From Rhynochetos jubatus (Eukaryota; Chordata; Aves; Eurypygiformes; Rhynochetidae), in contig CM050655.1 of the NCBI GenBank assembly GCA_027574665.1, forward strand, positions 1,674,001-1,738,000: a stretch of DNA of 64,000 nucleotides, written 5' to 3'. Positions 24,303 through 39,300 of this stretch are shown here, in pieces. The translations under genes and the position numbers were made by a program. The notes under the pieces are model-generated. The model ran no database searches, was not told the origin of the DNA, and was given only the letters and a program-made list of their open reading frames with translations. Positions within the stretch are counted from its first letter, which is position 1, and each line of letters begins with the position of its first letter.

Positions 24303-27300
24303 CTAAAAAAGAAGAAAGCACAAACATGCATTGCACAGCTCTCAGCAATGGAGGTTTAAAGAAGTAGACTTTGAACTTGGTTTACTCTGGTGTCTGATAA
24401 AAACCTGCTTGGGAATTTCAGTAAATTACAGAATTTTTTTTAAAAGTATCCAAGCTTCCTATATTTTGTCCCAATTTAAGGTATTGGTTCTTACATAAAA
24501 CGTAGGAAGTTGTAATAAATGTAGTTATTCTACAGCTACAGCCTAATATAAATGTGGTAAACAAAAGCAAGACACAGATTAACGGTGTGTGTCCATCCAC
24601 TCAGCAGATCCCTCTGACTCCCTGTGTTTGTGTTCTTTCCAGGTACGGGACCATACTATGGTTAGTAACACTGGGTTTGGATTAAACCTAAGATTTTTAA
24701 ATACCACGGTCTCCTCCCACCAGGAATTTGAGAGAAGGGCAGCAAATCACCAAGCCAGCTGCCAGGCTTCGTTAACATACAAACCAAGTCAAGCCCGTCA
24801 TCAGATGTGTCCGAATCTCCTTCCACTGTCAGCATATGGGAAGGTCCGAGGACATTGCACTAACTCCTTATTTCTGTGACGCAAAACCACTGCAGATGCA
24901 CACAGTCGTTCCCCCATCACGAGCTGTGTTTGGAAAAACTCACTGAGACTCTTTTTTTTTTAAACCAAATAACATTTTTACTACAAGTTTCACAGATTTG
25001 CTTTAGTAGCAACCTACAGCGAAATGTAACTGCTTTTCTCAAGGTGCTGAGCTGTGTTTAACAGAATCGGTTAGAGTCAGTAATTTTTTGTTGTTGTTCC
25101 CTGGCAGACGCAAAACATACCTGACTCACAAAGCATAATGAACTATTAAGTGAGATCATCCAGGACACAACCCCAAAAGACCAATGATGTACTGTTAAAA
25201 CATACCCTTTTTCTTTAGTTATTCTAAATACTTTAAATGAGACAGGAGTTTTACAAGTCTTTTTAACAAGCTTCTGCCTAAATTCATCCAAGATGCAGAA
25301 AAGAGAAGCCCAGATATCATCATCATTTTAGACCTGGAAAGGTTTAAAGTTCTCAGCATTAATTTTGCTAGATTTGAGGATCAGAAACCTTCTCCTACTG
25401 CCACCTTCTCCTACTACTCATAAAGGGTAAGTGACAATTCAGTTTCAAGAGGAAAATTAAGTCTAAGTACAAACTTATTAGCACATGAAGAAACTACAGT
25501 AAATCCCTATACCCCCTCTGACTTAACTACACCACGACTGCCTGCACAAGAAAACAAATGAGTGATTTGATACGCAACTGCTTCTCTCCCTGACATGCCG
25601 CCACCACCACCGGTGTAGGATTTTAAGGAGTGTTTCTTGCCTGCCTCTGTGACCACCAATGCTTGTAACTGCATACTGTCTTAGAACAAGAATCATGCTT
25701 TGATAGCAAAATACCGCCCATTTTTCCCATCCTATAATACAGTTCAGCTGTTTGGAAGGTACATAAGCATTTATCCCAGCTTAGTCTGAAGACAGCAATT
25801 TGAGGAAAACAGTTGTCCCTCCACAATTTATTAGTCCAAGTTATAAGCAGGACTACTGCTATTACTAATTCTAGAGAATACCAACTGGTCAAAAAGAAGA
25901 CAATACTGATTCATATGCGAACAAAGCCTAAATCAAAGACAGTTTGTGCAACAAAAGGTCACACATCATTCAACCAAAGGAAAGATGCACAGAGAAGCAT
26001 CAGCCAAGACAAAAAACTGCCCCTTGCTCCAGAGAAGGATGGTGGAGTTTTGGGACCGTCTCCAAGTGACACTCAGAAGGCCAAGTAACTTGTTCTAGCA
26101 CGTGTAAATACACATTAGGCTTTCATGAGACAAGAGGTGACGTATGACAACACTACAGCTGCCAACAGAGTACACCCACAGATAAGACACACCTTGATTG
26201 GCTGGAAAAGGAGGCGTTTCTTCCGCTCCAGCCTAAAAACTGAAGCAACTGAAAAATGGTTGAGTGGGAGACTTGCCTGTAGATTCGAACTTTGATCAGA
26301 TAAGTAGGAATTCAGTACAGGCAGAGGATGGGCTTTGTACTGCCAGCCTGAAAGAGCCATGGTATTTGTGCAGTCTGAAACACACCTTGCCCCATTACGC
26401 TCACCGGTGAGCCTGCAGCTTTTCAGACTATACTGCTTAGATACGCATGGGCGCACTTGCACATACTCTCCCCTTAGGAAAAACATCCCTTTACAACTTT
26501 TATCATAAACCTGCCCGTTTCCTCTTCAAAAGCAGCATTAAAACAACAGAAAGGATCTGTATGAAGGATGTTACACTTTTTTCCACCCACGCCTTTGCTG
26601 CTCCAACAGGTAGCAAACTCCAACTCACTATTGCCCCTCTTCCAGCTCCTCCAACATGTCTGCCTCATTATTCTCCCCTCATTATTTAGGACCCTTTCCC
26701 TCTTGATAAAATTGTAAAGCTTTTGGGTCCTTCAACCTCTTCCCTTCCCCCTCTATTCTTTGTTCCCCCCTCTTATTTGACTACTTCATTTATCATAGGC
26801 TCATAGAACGGTTTGGGTTGGAAGGGCTCTTGAAGACCATCCAGTTCCAACCCCCTGCCATGGGCAGGGACACCCTCCACTAGACCAGGTTGCTCCAAGC
26901 CTCATCCAGCCTGGCCTTGAACACTTCCAGGGATGGGGCATCCACAGCTTCTCTGGGCAACCTGTCCCAGTGCCTCCCCACCCTCTCCGGGAAAAATTTC
27001 TTCCTGATATCTAATCTAAATCTCCCTGCTTTCAATTTAAACCTGTTACCCCTTGTCCTGTCACTACAGGCCCTTGTAAAAAAAAGTCCCCCTCCAGCTT
27101 CCTTGTAGGCCCCCTTCAGGTACTGGAAGGCTGCAGTAAGGTCTCCCTGGAGCCTTCTCTTCTCCAGGCTGAACAAGCCCAACTCTCCCAGCCTGTCCCC
27201 ATAGGAGAGGTCCTCCAGCCCTCTGAGCATCTTCGTGGCCTCCTCTGGACTCATTCCAACAGGTCCATGTCTTTCTTTGTGCTGAGGGCTCCAGAGCTGG

Positions 27301-30300
27301 GCACAACTCCAGGTGGGGTCTCACAAGAGCAGAGCAGAGGGGGAGAATCTCCTCCCCTGACCTGCTGGCCACGCTTCTCCTGATACAGCCCAGGATACAG
27401 CTGGCTTTCTGCGCTGCCAGCTCATGTTCAGTTTCTCATCCACCAGTACCCCCAAGTCCTTCTCCTCAGGGCTGCTCTAGATCCATTCTTCGCCCTTCAT
27501 AGATCTGCAATTTTCAAGCCCACTTAGTCTCGGAAAGTCCTTTTACAATCCTCATAGCAGAAACAACTTATCTCATTTATTTTGAATAACAGTGCTACAT
27601 TTGCAATGCCACTTAACTTCTTACCTCTCTTCCTGCTCATTTACAACATGCTGGACAGCCAGATCCTTGCAGATCTCTCTCTGCTAGAGACCTGCCACTG
27701 CTAGGAAAATCTACCAGCTAACCCTACCCTTCATTTCTTGTACTTTTCTTCATTTTTTACCCAGGTAAGGACCTTCCCCCTGAACTACCGCTGCTCAGTT
27801 TCTTTTGATAAGGAAGCCTGTTGAAAGATGTTTGGAGATCATGACACTGTCTCCCAGATCACCCTATGTGTATGCTTGCTGATCCTTCCCAAGAGCTCCA
27901 AGAGGTATGTTTTCCTTTCAAAGAGCCATACTGACACTATTCTGGTATATCATATCCATCAAAGTGCTTATTGATGCTGGTCTCAATCGTTATTTCTACC
28001 AGACTGGCCTGTAATTCCAATTCTGTCCTGAAGCTGCTTTTTTCGTTTTTCTTTTATCTGATTATTTGTTTCTAAATCATCACATCTGCCAGCCCCCACA
28101 CTTTCCTGGCTGAAACCAACACGCACCGGTGGTTATTTCAGTTATTTCATTCAAGTTCTTCCAGCACTCTTGGGGAACTATCCCCCAACTCTAGCAACTC
28201 AGCACACTTTCATTTCAACACACGCCTGCTTCCAAACGTGGCAGTCTGTCTTCTACAGTTTACATTACTAGCTTCCTTGCCTAGTAGATACGGTGCTCAA
28301 GCCTCCAAAACGAGTGTTAAATAGGCATTGTTCATGCTGCAGGGAGTGGATTTCATACACCCATCCCACAAGGAAAGGTTTCAGAGATGTTAAGAAAAAA
28401 ACTGAACATTCTGGCTATCAGTGCTGGCTTTAAGCAAGGTTTGACTTTGCTTTCCAGGTGAGGCTGGCAGGAATTTTGAAATGGAAACAAATCACAAAAA
28501 ATATGGTTAGCTTCTTAGTTAAAAAAAACCAGCAAGACATATGCTTCCCAAACAGGATTGGAAACAAATTATAACACATATACACACACAGAGAAGTTTA
28601 AAGAACAAGGAAAGACAATCTCACGAAGACAAAAACAGGAATAAACAAGTTACTCATTCTCACTGTAACCTGAGGGGTTTTTTTCACCTGCTTTAGTCTC
28701 ATGAAATCCTCACGCTGACAGGCCAAACCACCTTGGAAGACAAAATAAACCTTCCACTCACAGCTATACCACTGTATTATTTTAACAATGATTAAAAATG
28801 TTTCCCTCTACGATACAATCCTGAGTTTTCAACAGCCTACCACAGTATACTTGGTTTCTCACCAGCACTGGATATCTAATTTCTAAGACTACTCAAGCAC
28901 TCCCTGTTCAGTCTCTTGGGGTCATAACACTAGTTCAGATGTGGTTTCATATAATCCAGTAAAGACAATAAAAATCACCATCAAGGTTAAAACAGCGATA
29001 GTAATATTTTTAATTATGTGGAAATCATAAAAGATTGCTTCTTCAGCGCAGGTACACAGGCAAAGGTTACTACTGGCCCTACGTTTCTGATAAAGACAGG
29101 AGTGCAAAGCACTATCAACAAAATGCTAATAAATTCAAAACAGTAGCACAGGTTAATAAAATACTAAACAGAAGGCCTGATTTTTCCACACTCAATCTTC
29201 CTTACAGTCAGACTCAGCATCACATGGAAGCATCCAAAGTTTTCAACATCATACTCTGGCAACTGCTAATAATATTTCAATTTACTTTTTAGAATCATGG
29301 AACAGTTTAGTTTGGAAGGGACCTTAAAGATCATCTAGTTCCAACCCCCCTGCCATGGGCAGGGACACCTTCCACTAGACTCCAAGCCTCATCCAGCCTG
29401 GCCTTGAACATTTTGGCTTTGAATGTTTCCAGGCAGGGGGCATCTCCCACTTCTCCAGGCAACCTGTTCCAGTGCCTCACCACCCTCATCCTAAAAAAAT
29501 TTTTCCTTCTATCTATCTGAACACACCCTCTTTTAATTTAAAACCATGACCCCTTGTCCTGTCGCAACAGACTCTACTAAAAAGTCTGTCCCCTTCTTTC
29601 TTATAAGCTCCCTTTAAGTACTGAAAGGCCACAATAAGATCTCGCCAAAGCCTTTTCTTCTCCAGGCTGAACAAGCCCAACTCTCTCAGCCTGTCCTCAT
29701 AGGACAGGTGCTCCACCCCTCTGAGCATCTTTGTGGCCTCCTCTACAGGTCCATGTCCTTCTTATGTTGTGGGCCCCAAAGCTGGATGCAGAACTCCAGG
29801 TGAGGTCTCACAAGAGCAGAGTAGAGGGGGAGAATCCCCTCCCCCACCCTACTGGCCATGCTGCTTTGGATTTTGTCCAGGATATGGTTGGCTTTCTGGG
29901 CCATGAGTGCACACTGTGAGCTCATGCACAGTTTTTCACACACCAGTACCCCCAAGTCTTTCTTGGCTTTGCTGCTCTCAACCCCTTCATCCCTGTGTTG
30001 ATACTGGGAGTTGCCCCGACCCATGTGCAGGAACTTGCACTTGGCCTTGTTAAGCCTCATGAGGTTCACACAGGCCCACTTCTCAAGTTTGTCCAGGTCC
30101 CTCTGGATGCCACCCCTTCCCTTCAGCGTGTTGACCACACCACACAGCTCGGTGTTATTGGCAAACTTGCTGAGGGTGCACTCGATCCCATCATCCATGT
30201 CACTGACGAAGATATTAACCAGTACTTGTCCCAGTACGGTCCCTTGAGGAACTTCACTTGTCACCCATCTCCATTTGGGCATTCAGTCATTGACCACTAC

Positions 30301-33300
30301 CCTCTGGATGCAACCATCCAACCGGTTCCTCATCCACTGGGCAGTGTACCCATCAAATCCTTATCTCTCCCATTAAGAGAGAAAGATGCTGGGGAATATT
30401 GTGTCAAAGGCCTTACAGAAGCACAGGTAGATTACACCCATAGCTTTTCCCTTGTCCTCTGATGTGGTCGCTCCATCACAGGAGGTCACAAGGTTGGTCT
30501 GGCAGGACTTGCCCTTGGTGAAGCCATGCTGGCTTTTTCCTCACTTATTTAGTAGTAAATGACTGGGGAAAGCAGACTGATCAGCAGGAAGAAAATAAAT
30601 GTCATTTCCAACTTTAAAGGGAGATGAAGACACTGTGCATAAAACTTTGCCATAAAACATTAAGAGCTTATCTGGAAGTGAAAGAGAAGGACAGATGCAG
30701 GATTTATGGATCAGGCAAATTCTAGTTCTCCTTAATTTCAGCAGATTGGGGTTTAACCCTGAATCTTCTGTACGAGCTCAACCATCCTCAACAGCAAATC
30801 GTTCCTACTCTACCTAGGACTATTGATGTATCACTTTAGATATGGAAGAAGTGAACTTTCTTTTAACTAAAGTTAATTCCTAAGCACCTATGTGACTTTC
30901 AGCTAGAGATAACCCTAACCCTGGGAGACAGTGGGATAAGAAGAAACATTACAGCAAAGCTTAACTGGCCAATCTTCCAACCTCATGTAACAATCCCTCC
31001 AGCAACTTCAAAGAAGGTAAGTTTTAAGAACTGTTAAACAAGCAGGCTTATACTACATCCTGTCCTTTCTCTCCCCAGTACGAAATCCAGGACAAAAGGC
31101 TCAAACTCCTCTATTTTCAGCTATGGGATGAATTCTTCATCCCTCCCCACCTCCCCCTGTAATTTATTTCTGGAAAAAAACAGCTCAAGGAACCCTAAAT
31201 CTGTAAGGAAACAGGAGATCAGAGAATGCAGTGGCTATGGTGTGACTTGGAGTGCAGCAGAAATACTTAACAGTGGTGGTGTTCAGTGTTATCACCAGTG
31301 GGAAGAAAAATAAGAAAAAAACCTCTGTCAAACAGTATTAAGCCCACATGTGTTAAAACTTCCACCTTAAACAGCAGAAGAGAGCTGTGCTCATTCATTT
31401 CCAGAATCAGTACCAACACAACAAAATGCCACCACAAATACTGCCAAGATAAAAATTTTCTTCTTCTCCAACAAGGACATACATGAGCTCACTCATGGCA
31501 AAGGCAAACTTGAAAAGCTGACAGCGCTATGCAAAAATTCATTTAAAACCCTGATTAAAAGTATCTAGTCCCACAAGAGTTAATCATGCAAAGCTAACTA
31601 GGCTCCACTGCATTTCACTTCAGAGCTTATGCAGTTTCTAAGGCTCTTTTCTAAATGATCCCACTTCATTCTTACAGACCTCAAAGACTAAATGTGTTAC
31701 TGCAGCAGTGTTGTGTTGATGCTGAACACTGAAGCACCACGATGAGCCAAAACCAGATCAAGAGGACCATGCCACTGGTCAAAGCCTCCCTGCCTGAGGT
31801 GAGTACTGGTTAGATCAGTTAATTTCTGTTACATTGTTTTGCTTGGTTTTTTAATTCCTTAGATGAAAGGATATGACTCTATGCAAGTTGCTGATATCTT
31901 TTCAGAGCAATTCTGAGCAAGCATTAGGTAACTAATGTGAAATTAAGTATGTTCTGGCAGGTTGGAAAGGCACAAGCAGCACTTTACATATCTAGTTCTA
32001 GAGAGATGGATAAAGAGATACATTCGCAGGGGAGGTCCCCCAGGCTGCCCAGGTACCTGAGAGGAGTCAGCAAGCACACACACTTCAGAAACGCAGACAC
32101 AGGGACGCTGCTTAACGTACTACAAGGACCTATAGAGAATTTCACATCTCTACCTGGTTTCCCCAGAAGCAACCTTTAACCATGTCAGAAGCCCCATCTT
32201 AGATGGAGCCATCAAAACCAACTGTACAAATTGATACAAAGCTGCTGTTTGAGACATTTACAGTGTATTCACAGTTGTCCCATTTCTCCAATTTTCTGGA
32301 AGTCAAGACCTGCATATTTTTCAGGTATACTAATGTAAACTGTGTGTTCTGTTGAACTGCACAGCTGGCACATTGTTCTATGAATACGTGAACCTCTTCC
32401 TACAGCTTACCCATCACACGCATGCCACCTGTTCTCTCTGAACAAACATGCTGAAGTAAAGCCATTTTTTTAAGATATATATATATATATCTCTGTGTAA
32501 TTAACAGGCGAGGTAACAAGCACAGAGTCCAGAAGCTTTTATCACAGGCTCTCCCACTACCCCAAAGAGACAGGCATCACAGTGAGGACACCCCTGAAGT
32601 GGGCACATACAAAGTTGCGCAGTGCCACCCACCCCTACTCTCTGAGAAAGGGAACATCGGGGGAGCACGGTACCAATGCCTCTGCAAGAGCTGCTTCATA
32701 CCTGGAAGCAAGCCCATGCATCTGGCTACAAACTGCCCTGTGCTCCAGATAACGCAAATGACATGCCTACAGGTCATAGCCTTGGTTCCCACTCGCAGCT
32801 GGCTCTGCTACTGGGTGGATGATTGAACACACTGGTTTACAACTCCCACCGAGGGATGCAGGACATCCTGAACCTGCTCACGCACCCAGAGAAGCAAGAA
32901 ATTCCACCATGCAAACGTGAGATCTCAGTGGCAACCAACAAGTTTTATTAAAAGAAATGACTCAACAATTTGGATCTCAGAAAAAGAGTTTTTTAAAATC
33001 CAATTATGCCATTTTTACTGCATACATGGAAGCTTTTTGCTGTTCTCTTTGTACACACTATAAAAAGATAGTTTTGAGCAGTTAATTGTTTTCAGATCAT
33101 ATATCAAATTCTTTTGTACTGAGTCATAGTTTTGAAAGGAGCAATTAGGGCACAGTAGTAAATGACTACATAAAGGTTATCTGTAGGTTATTGTATTGTG
33201 AACTGACCTGGCAAAGAGGAAGGCAAATTACATGAAACAATAAATACTACCAGTAAAATGGCAAACTAAGCTGTTTACCTACCTTATGGCTTAGCCTGGT

Positions 33301-36300
33301 ATAACTACAACGATCGCCTTCACTTGATCTTGAACTATGCTCAAATTCAAGTAAGTCTTTTTTTAAATACGTTGAACTTACCCTCAGAGGAAACTATTAA
33401 ATATTTTCCAACGTGTATGTGCAGCTAGGTTAGTATTTTCAATCATTAGCCACATACTTTAAATATTGAGATGGCTGCACAAAGCATACCTCCCAACTTA
33501 CAGAGCCTTATGGCAATCCATCTGGACAGCACAAATAATAACAGGTATTTCATGTTCTCTTTCACGACCAAGAAAGGCAGACTTGTTAAATATTTGCCCA
33601 GGTGGTGGAGTCACCATCCCTGGAGGTATTTAAGAGACATGTGGATAAGGTCCTTGGGGACGTGGTTTAGTGAGGGGATTAGCAGTGCTAGGTTAATGGT
33701 TGGACTTAATGGCCTTTTCCAACCTAAGAGATTCTAAGATTTGAAGCTAGAAGGAAGAAGTATAATGAATATCTGATATCCTTAAAGTGTGCCACAACCA
33801 ATTTACAAATCCACCCCTGCCCAAGTGAGTAGCTGTTAAGGAGCTTTGTATTGCATCAGCTACAAAGACAGATGGATTTCTCATCAACACACACAGGTCC
33901 TGTTGGCAGAAGAGCACTCCCAGATCCCAGATGCAAGGCTCACATGAGCATCTCACAGAAACCTGAAGCTGAAGAGTAATGCACATCTTTATGCCTACTA
34001 TGCACAGTTTTCCACACTGCAGCAACAGGGGCTTCCACTTGCACCATAGCATCTTCCCCTTTCTCCTCCCAAGTTCAGTGTGCCAAGTTTCCCACTGAGG
34101 CAAGAAGCCAGTGAACAACATCATTGAGCAACACAGGCCAGATACACCTCTTGAGGAGGGTGTGTCAAGTGTGCGGTCATTCCTACCATCAGCAGCATGT
34201 TAGGTGAGGGGAAAAAAGCCCTGATCATATTAGGGTTTGGTCACTAGATGTAGCCCACAAATGAGCCACAAAGAAATCAACACTTCTTGTTGGTTGAGGC
34301 GATACTCATCAATTGCTCCTCTATAACCTGATTCTCTAAATACCATAGCTTCGGGAAACCAGATGCTTTCTAACCATTTAAACAAATGCTGATTGGCAAG
34401 AGCAGCCTTTCAAGGATTCTCCCATAGTAGTGTAAGTGAACACAGTAGCAAGTGAACATATGTATCCCTGCATGGAAGTTATATCACTACAATGAAGAGC
34501 AAGGAAACTTTCAGTAAGGCTTAAGCTCCATCAGGGTGGGGGAGGTGGGAGGGGAATCCCAACAGCTTAGTGCAGAGTATTTCCACATTAGCTTCTTTGC
34601 CACACAGTTGCATAGTCTATTTTCTGTCCCTAGCAGAAAGAATTGGAAAAATGCAATTGTTATGTTTTCACAAAAATAAAGTGCTTTATGAACCAAGACA
34701 TCTGCCCCAGCACATCATTTCAGTACAACAAATCACATGGTTTAATTTGATATTCAACTCTCATGATACAATTTTTTATTTTTTTTAATTAATAAAATTT
34801 GTCTAGAACATATTACCCTGCCCCCCCCCCCCCCCCGCCCCCTCCCCTTAGAAATATACCCATTACATTTCCTTACAGACTGCTAAGAAAGTGTGGAGGA
34901 ACGTGGTCCTGACTGTGGTAAGGTCTCAAGGAGTGAGACCCTCTTCCTACTGAAGAATTAACCTGTATTAGACATTTATACTTTATTGTTACTGAGGGTG
35001 CAGTAGGGTCCATGTGTGGGTGTGCTACCAGTAAGTGGGCACTAACATGACTATCAATAAATTCAGCATCAGGCCCAAGTTCCTGAATACTGACAGGTAT
35101 TCCAACACCTTTCCACCAGCTCTCTGGCTGGGGACAGTTGACAACTGTATAGTAAAAATGCCTTTCAAAACCATCTCACAGTACAGCAATACCTACACTG
35201 AATAGACAAATCCTAGTGTAAACCAAGTGTTCTATTGGAATTCACCTGATGAAAGATCCTAAAACCATCTGAAACTTGCACTGCAAATTGAAGGTGGGAC
35301 TAGTCAGCAATAGGCAAATTCGTGAAGTGTTCCATGTTTTTTTGGCTGCCGCACCAGAAGGCCGTGCTGCCATCCAGCGTGACCCAGACAGGCTGGAGAG
35401 CTGGCCAGGGAGAAATCTAATGCAGTTCAATAAGGGCAAGTGTAAAGTGCTGCATCTGGGGAGGAACAACCCCATGGATCAGTACAGGTTGGGGGCTGTT
35501 CTCTTGGAGGGCAGCTCTGGGGGAAAGGACCTGGTGGACAACAGGATGACCATGAGCCAACAGCGTGCCCTCGCGGCCAAGAAGGCCAATGGCATCCCGG
35601 GATGCGTTAAGAAGAGGGTGGCCAGCAGGTCGAGGGAAGTTCTCCTTCCCCTCTACTCTGTGCTGGTGAGGCCTCCCCTGGAGTGCTGTGTCCAGTGCTG
35701 GGCTCCTCAGCTCCAGAAGGATGAGGAGCTACTGGAGAGGGTCCAGTGCAGGGCCACTGAGGTGATGAAGGGCCTGGAGCACCTTCCATAGGAGGAAAGG
35801 CTGAGAGAGCTGGGGCTGTTCAGCTTGGAAAAGAGGAGCCTGAGGGGGATCTTATCAGTGCTTATCAGTATCTAAAGGGTGGGTGTCAGGAGGATGGGGC
35901 CAGGCTCTTCTCAGTGGTGTCCAGTGACAGGACTAGGGGCAGTGGCCATCAACTGGCAAACAGAAGGTTCAACCTGAACATGAGGAAGCCCTTCTTCCCT
36001 GTGAGGGTGACAGAGCACTGGGACAGGCTGCTCAGAGAGGGGGCAGGAGTCTCCTTCCCTGGAGACTTTCCAAAGCCGCCTGGACTTGTTCCTGTGTGAT
36101 CCTGCTCTGGCAGGGGGATTGGACTAGGTGGCCTCTAGAGATCCCTTCCAACTCCTAACACTCTGTGAATCTGAATTTATTACCACCTTCAACGTTTTCT
36201 TAAGGATAGACTAAACAGCAGAAGGCAAAAAAGGAAGGTTTGTCTTTTTAATTCAGATAAACTGCGAGTGAAAGAAGGACAAAGCTAGTGAATATACTTA

Positions 36301-39300
36301 AAGCACACTACAAAAATGCCATGTTGCCAACACTGTTGTTCACTGCCAAGCCCTAGAGCAGAACAGATAATCCAGATCCCTCAGCTTCTTGCTGGAAGAG
36401 AAATACTCCCGTTTCTGCTTTTGGATAGTCCAATCTAAGCCTTCCAGAACGAAAGAAAAACTTGGAGCAAAGATAATGCTCTGGAAGTACCCTGTTACAC
36501 AGTTTTTAAAGCAAAACAGCCAGTTACAAGCTACAAATCAATGTTAAACACAGCCAAACTGAAACAACACTTCATCACCACAAAGGTTCATTTTCTGAAT
36601 AATGAAACCTGCAAAGGTATTTAACCTGATGCCTTGAAGTTGCATAATACCACTAAAAAAATTGAGAGACACTTGTGCACACATACATGCACAACCAAAC
36701 ATTTTCTACTGCTAGATACACAGCCCTATTTTTCATTTGTATGGTTTCTTGCTTTCAGCTCTACTCTCAAATTGCCACTGGACCCAGGATAAGTCTCTCT
36801 CCATAAACGAAGAAGCATTAGTTACACCTCTGCTCTCCAGATCTTTAAAGTGCACAGGGTGGCAGGCTCCCACTACTTCCACTCCATTAGTACTACACTC
36901 CACACTTCAGTGCTTCAAGACTGCCACCTTAAGTCGTAGAATGGAGTGACAGGCTCCTTTTGTGCAAGGCAACTTCAGAAGCTTTCAGTTCCCACTTAGG
37001 AAGATGCAGACTGCTCACCCAGCTTGGAACTTTGCAAGATTTTAGGGTACCGCACCTTTACATGCACACATAAACTCACTGCCTGCTTCCCTCTGTGATG
37101 GCAATATGACACAAAAGCCCGAGAAGGAGATTTTAACCAGACTTCTGCAGCCAAACCTGAAAGACAGGATGAAGTTCTCTCGGTCTTTTGGTACTCTAAC
37201 ATGCAAGGAGTCTGCTCCACCTTGCATTTAGTGGCTCACTATATCAGAAGTATAGATGCGGATGTTTTCAACTATGGCTTTTTTTTTAAGTATTATTAAA
37301 CTTACAGGGATATTGTACACATTTAAGACACACACAGCTGCTTTCTAAGTAGTACATCTAAGTCAAGGATTGAAAGGCTGTCACTGTTCCAAGAGTAAGT
37401 CACACTAAAAGCAAACAAAACTGATGACTCCCCTTACATGAGTCAAGCTACATTAAGAAGTTATTTTTCAGATTTCATAAGGACACAGGGGTCTTAAGGG
37501 CCTTGCTTGTATTTTTCTTTTAACCTGCAGTTCTTCCCGATGTTCTCATTCCCAATTCTTACTTTCTCTGCACAGACACAATCGCAAGCACCATGCTGGT
37601 CAGTCTGTTTAGTTGGGTACTAATGGCCTGTGCTCCAACATATTTGTCATGTAGTTCACTAGTAGGTTGAAGAAAGGACACAATGAAGTTTATTTACAAG
37701 GTGATCTAGCATAACCACTGCTTTGACTCCACCATTACCAAAACAAGAGGTATCACTGACTCCCACACAAGCCTTACATATCCAGCGCGCACAATTACTT
37801 AAGCCAGCTTGGCAGTAGAGGGGTGGCTATTGAAGCCGTTTCCTTCAGCTCACCTTTCATTCACTGCAACTCTTCCCCAAAGCTTATTGCATGTTTGCAA
37901 CTCCCAGGTTCTAATCCCTTCATGGCAAAACGAACAGTTACCTCCTTTGTGCTGGCTAGTGCTCCGCACAGGTAAGATTCTAAAAGGCTCCTGACTGCCG
38001 CAGCCATGCAATGCAGCAGAGTCCTGTATGGTCCTGTTTCCCACCCCATATAGTCCCCTTCCCTGGACTCACATAACCATTAGAGCAGGACCATGACACT
38101 AATCTGGAAGCAAGTGTTGGGAAAGTCTGCACTTACATCTCAAAGGCAAATTTTCTTTTCTTTCTCGCATGCTAAGCAGACACTGTTAAAAACTGATATG
38201 TCAGCCTGATTTTCCAGGTGAATCCCCAAAGGAATTATGATAAATGGTACTTGCACTATTTACTTAGTGGTAACTCCACTTTAGATGAAAGCAACTGCGT
38301 CATGTATGAAACATGACCTCAACATTCCTGTGTCACTCAGAGCTCCAGCGATGAGCACAGGGTATCTCTCTGCATCCCACACTAAAGGGCAGCAAAAAAG
38401 CCAACCAAGTGTTTGAGAATTATGCCTCAACTGACCTACTACACAGTTGTTCTATCACTGTTAATATCCAACTTGGATCCTCCATCAGCAAGCTTTTATA
38501 GGAGCAAAACGTCTTTCCCGTTTCCACTGCTACAATCAACTTTACGGATTGTTCCCCCAATTCAAAATGGTGAACGCTACTTCTGATTTCAGTCTGACCA
38601 CGGTGAAAAAGTTGGAAGGAAGAGGAAAAAAAAAGTCTTTTCCAATAAGTTATCAAGTAAGAAGAAATACATACAGTAATGCTTTTGTTTATGAAATATA
38701 AAAGCCATTAATATCACTCTGCTGGGTGTTAGCTAGATCTGCTTTCGTATATTGAACATAAAGTGCCAAGGATGTTCTGAGTGCAAGAAGATCCACCACC
38801 TGTAACTAACCTTTATGCATCAACACCAAAGCCAAATTTGTTGGTTGTAAGTTACTTACACATTTGTTCCTATCAAGTATTTGTTGGCACAATATTTATA
38901 CAATCTTACCATCTTATCCTTGATTTTGTGTACTTTTAGAAACATTTCCATACTTCTCTGCTAAGGTATTAATTCATGTGACTCATCGCTAAACGATGAA
39001 TTTGCAATTCCTCAGTTTGTACTAGGAACATTCACATGGGCTGTAAATTAATTTTCAAATGAATGCACCGCATTTAAGGCTAAAGCAGCTCTTTCTCAAA
39101 AAAACCAAATTTTACCAGCACAGGAAAGCAAATACAGGTAGTTCTGTGATACAAACATCATGTCCTGTAATTGAAGTGTTTGTTCTCTCTACGCCACAAC
39201 AGACTGCAGTTTCGTTCGTTTTGCTTCTCCCCACCACGCCAATTCACGCAAGATCAAGACCAAACACATACAGTCATGACTGCTGACTGATACCAGCTCA

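Noticed and set aside
30011-30462. Plus-strand frames of 78 and 155 codons in intron 4
   Set aside because: They are antisense to the CR1 reverse-transcriptase region.
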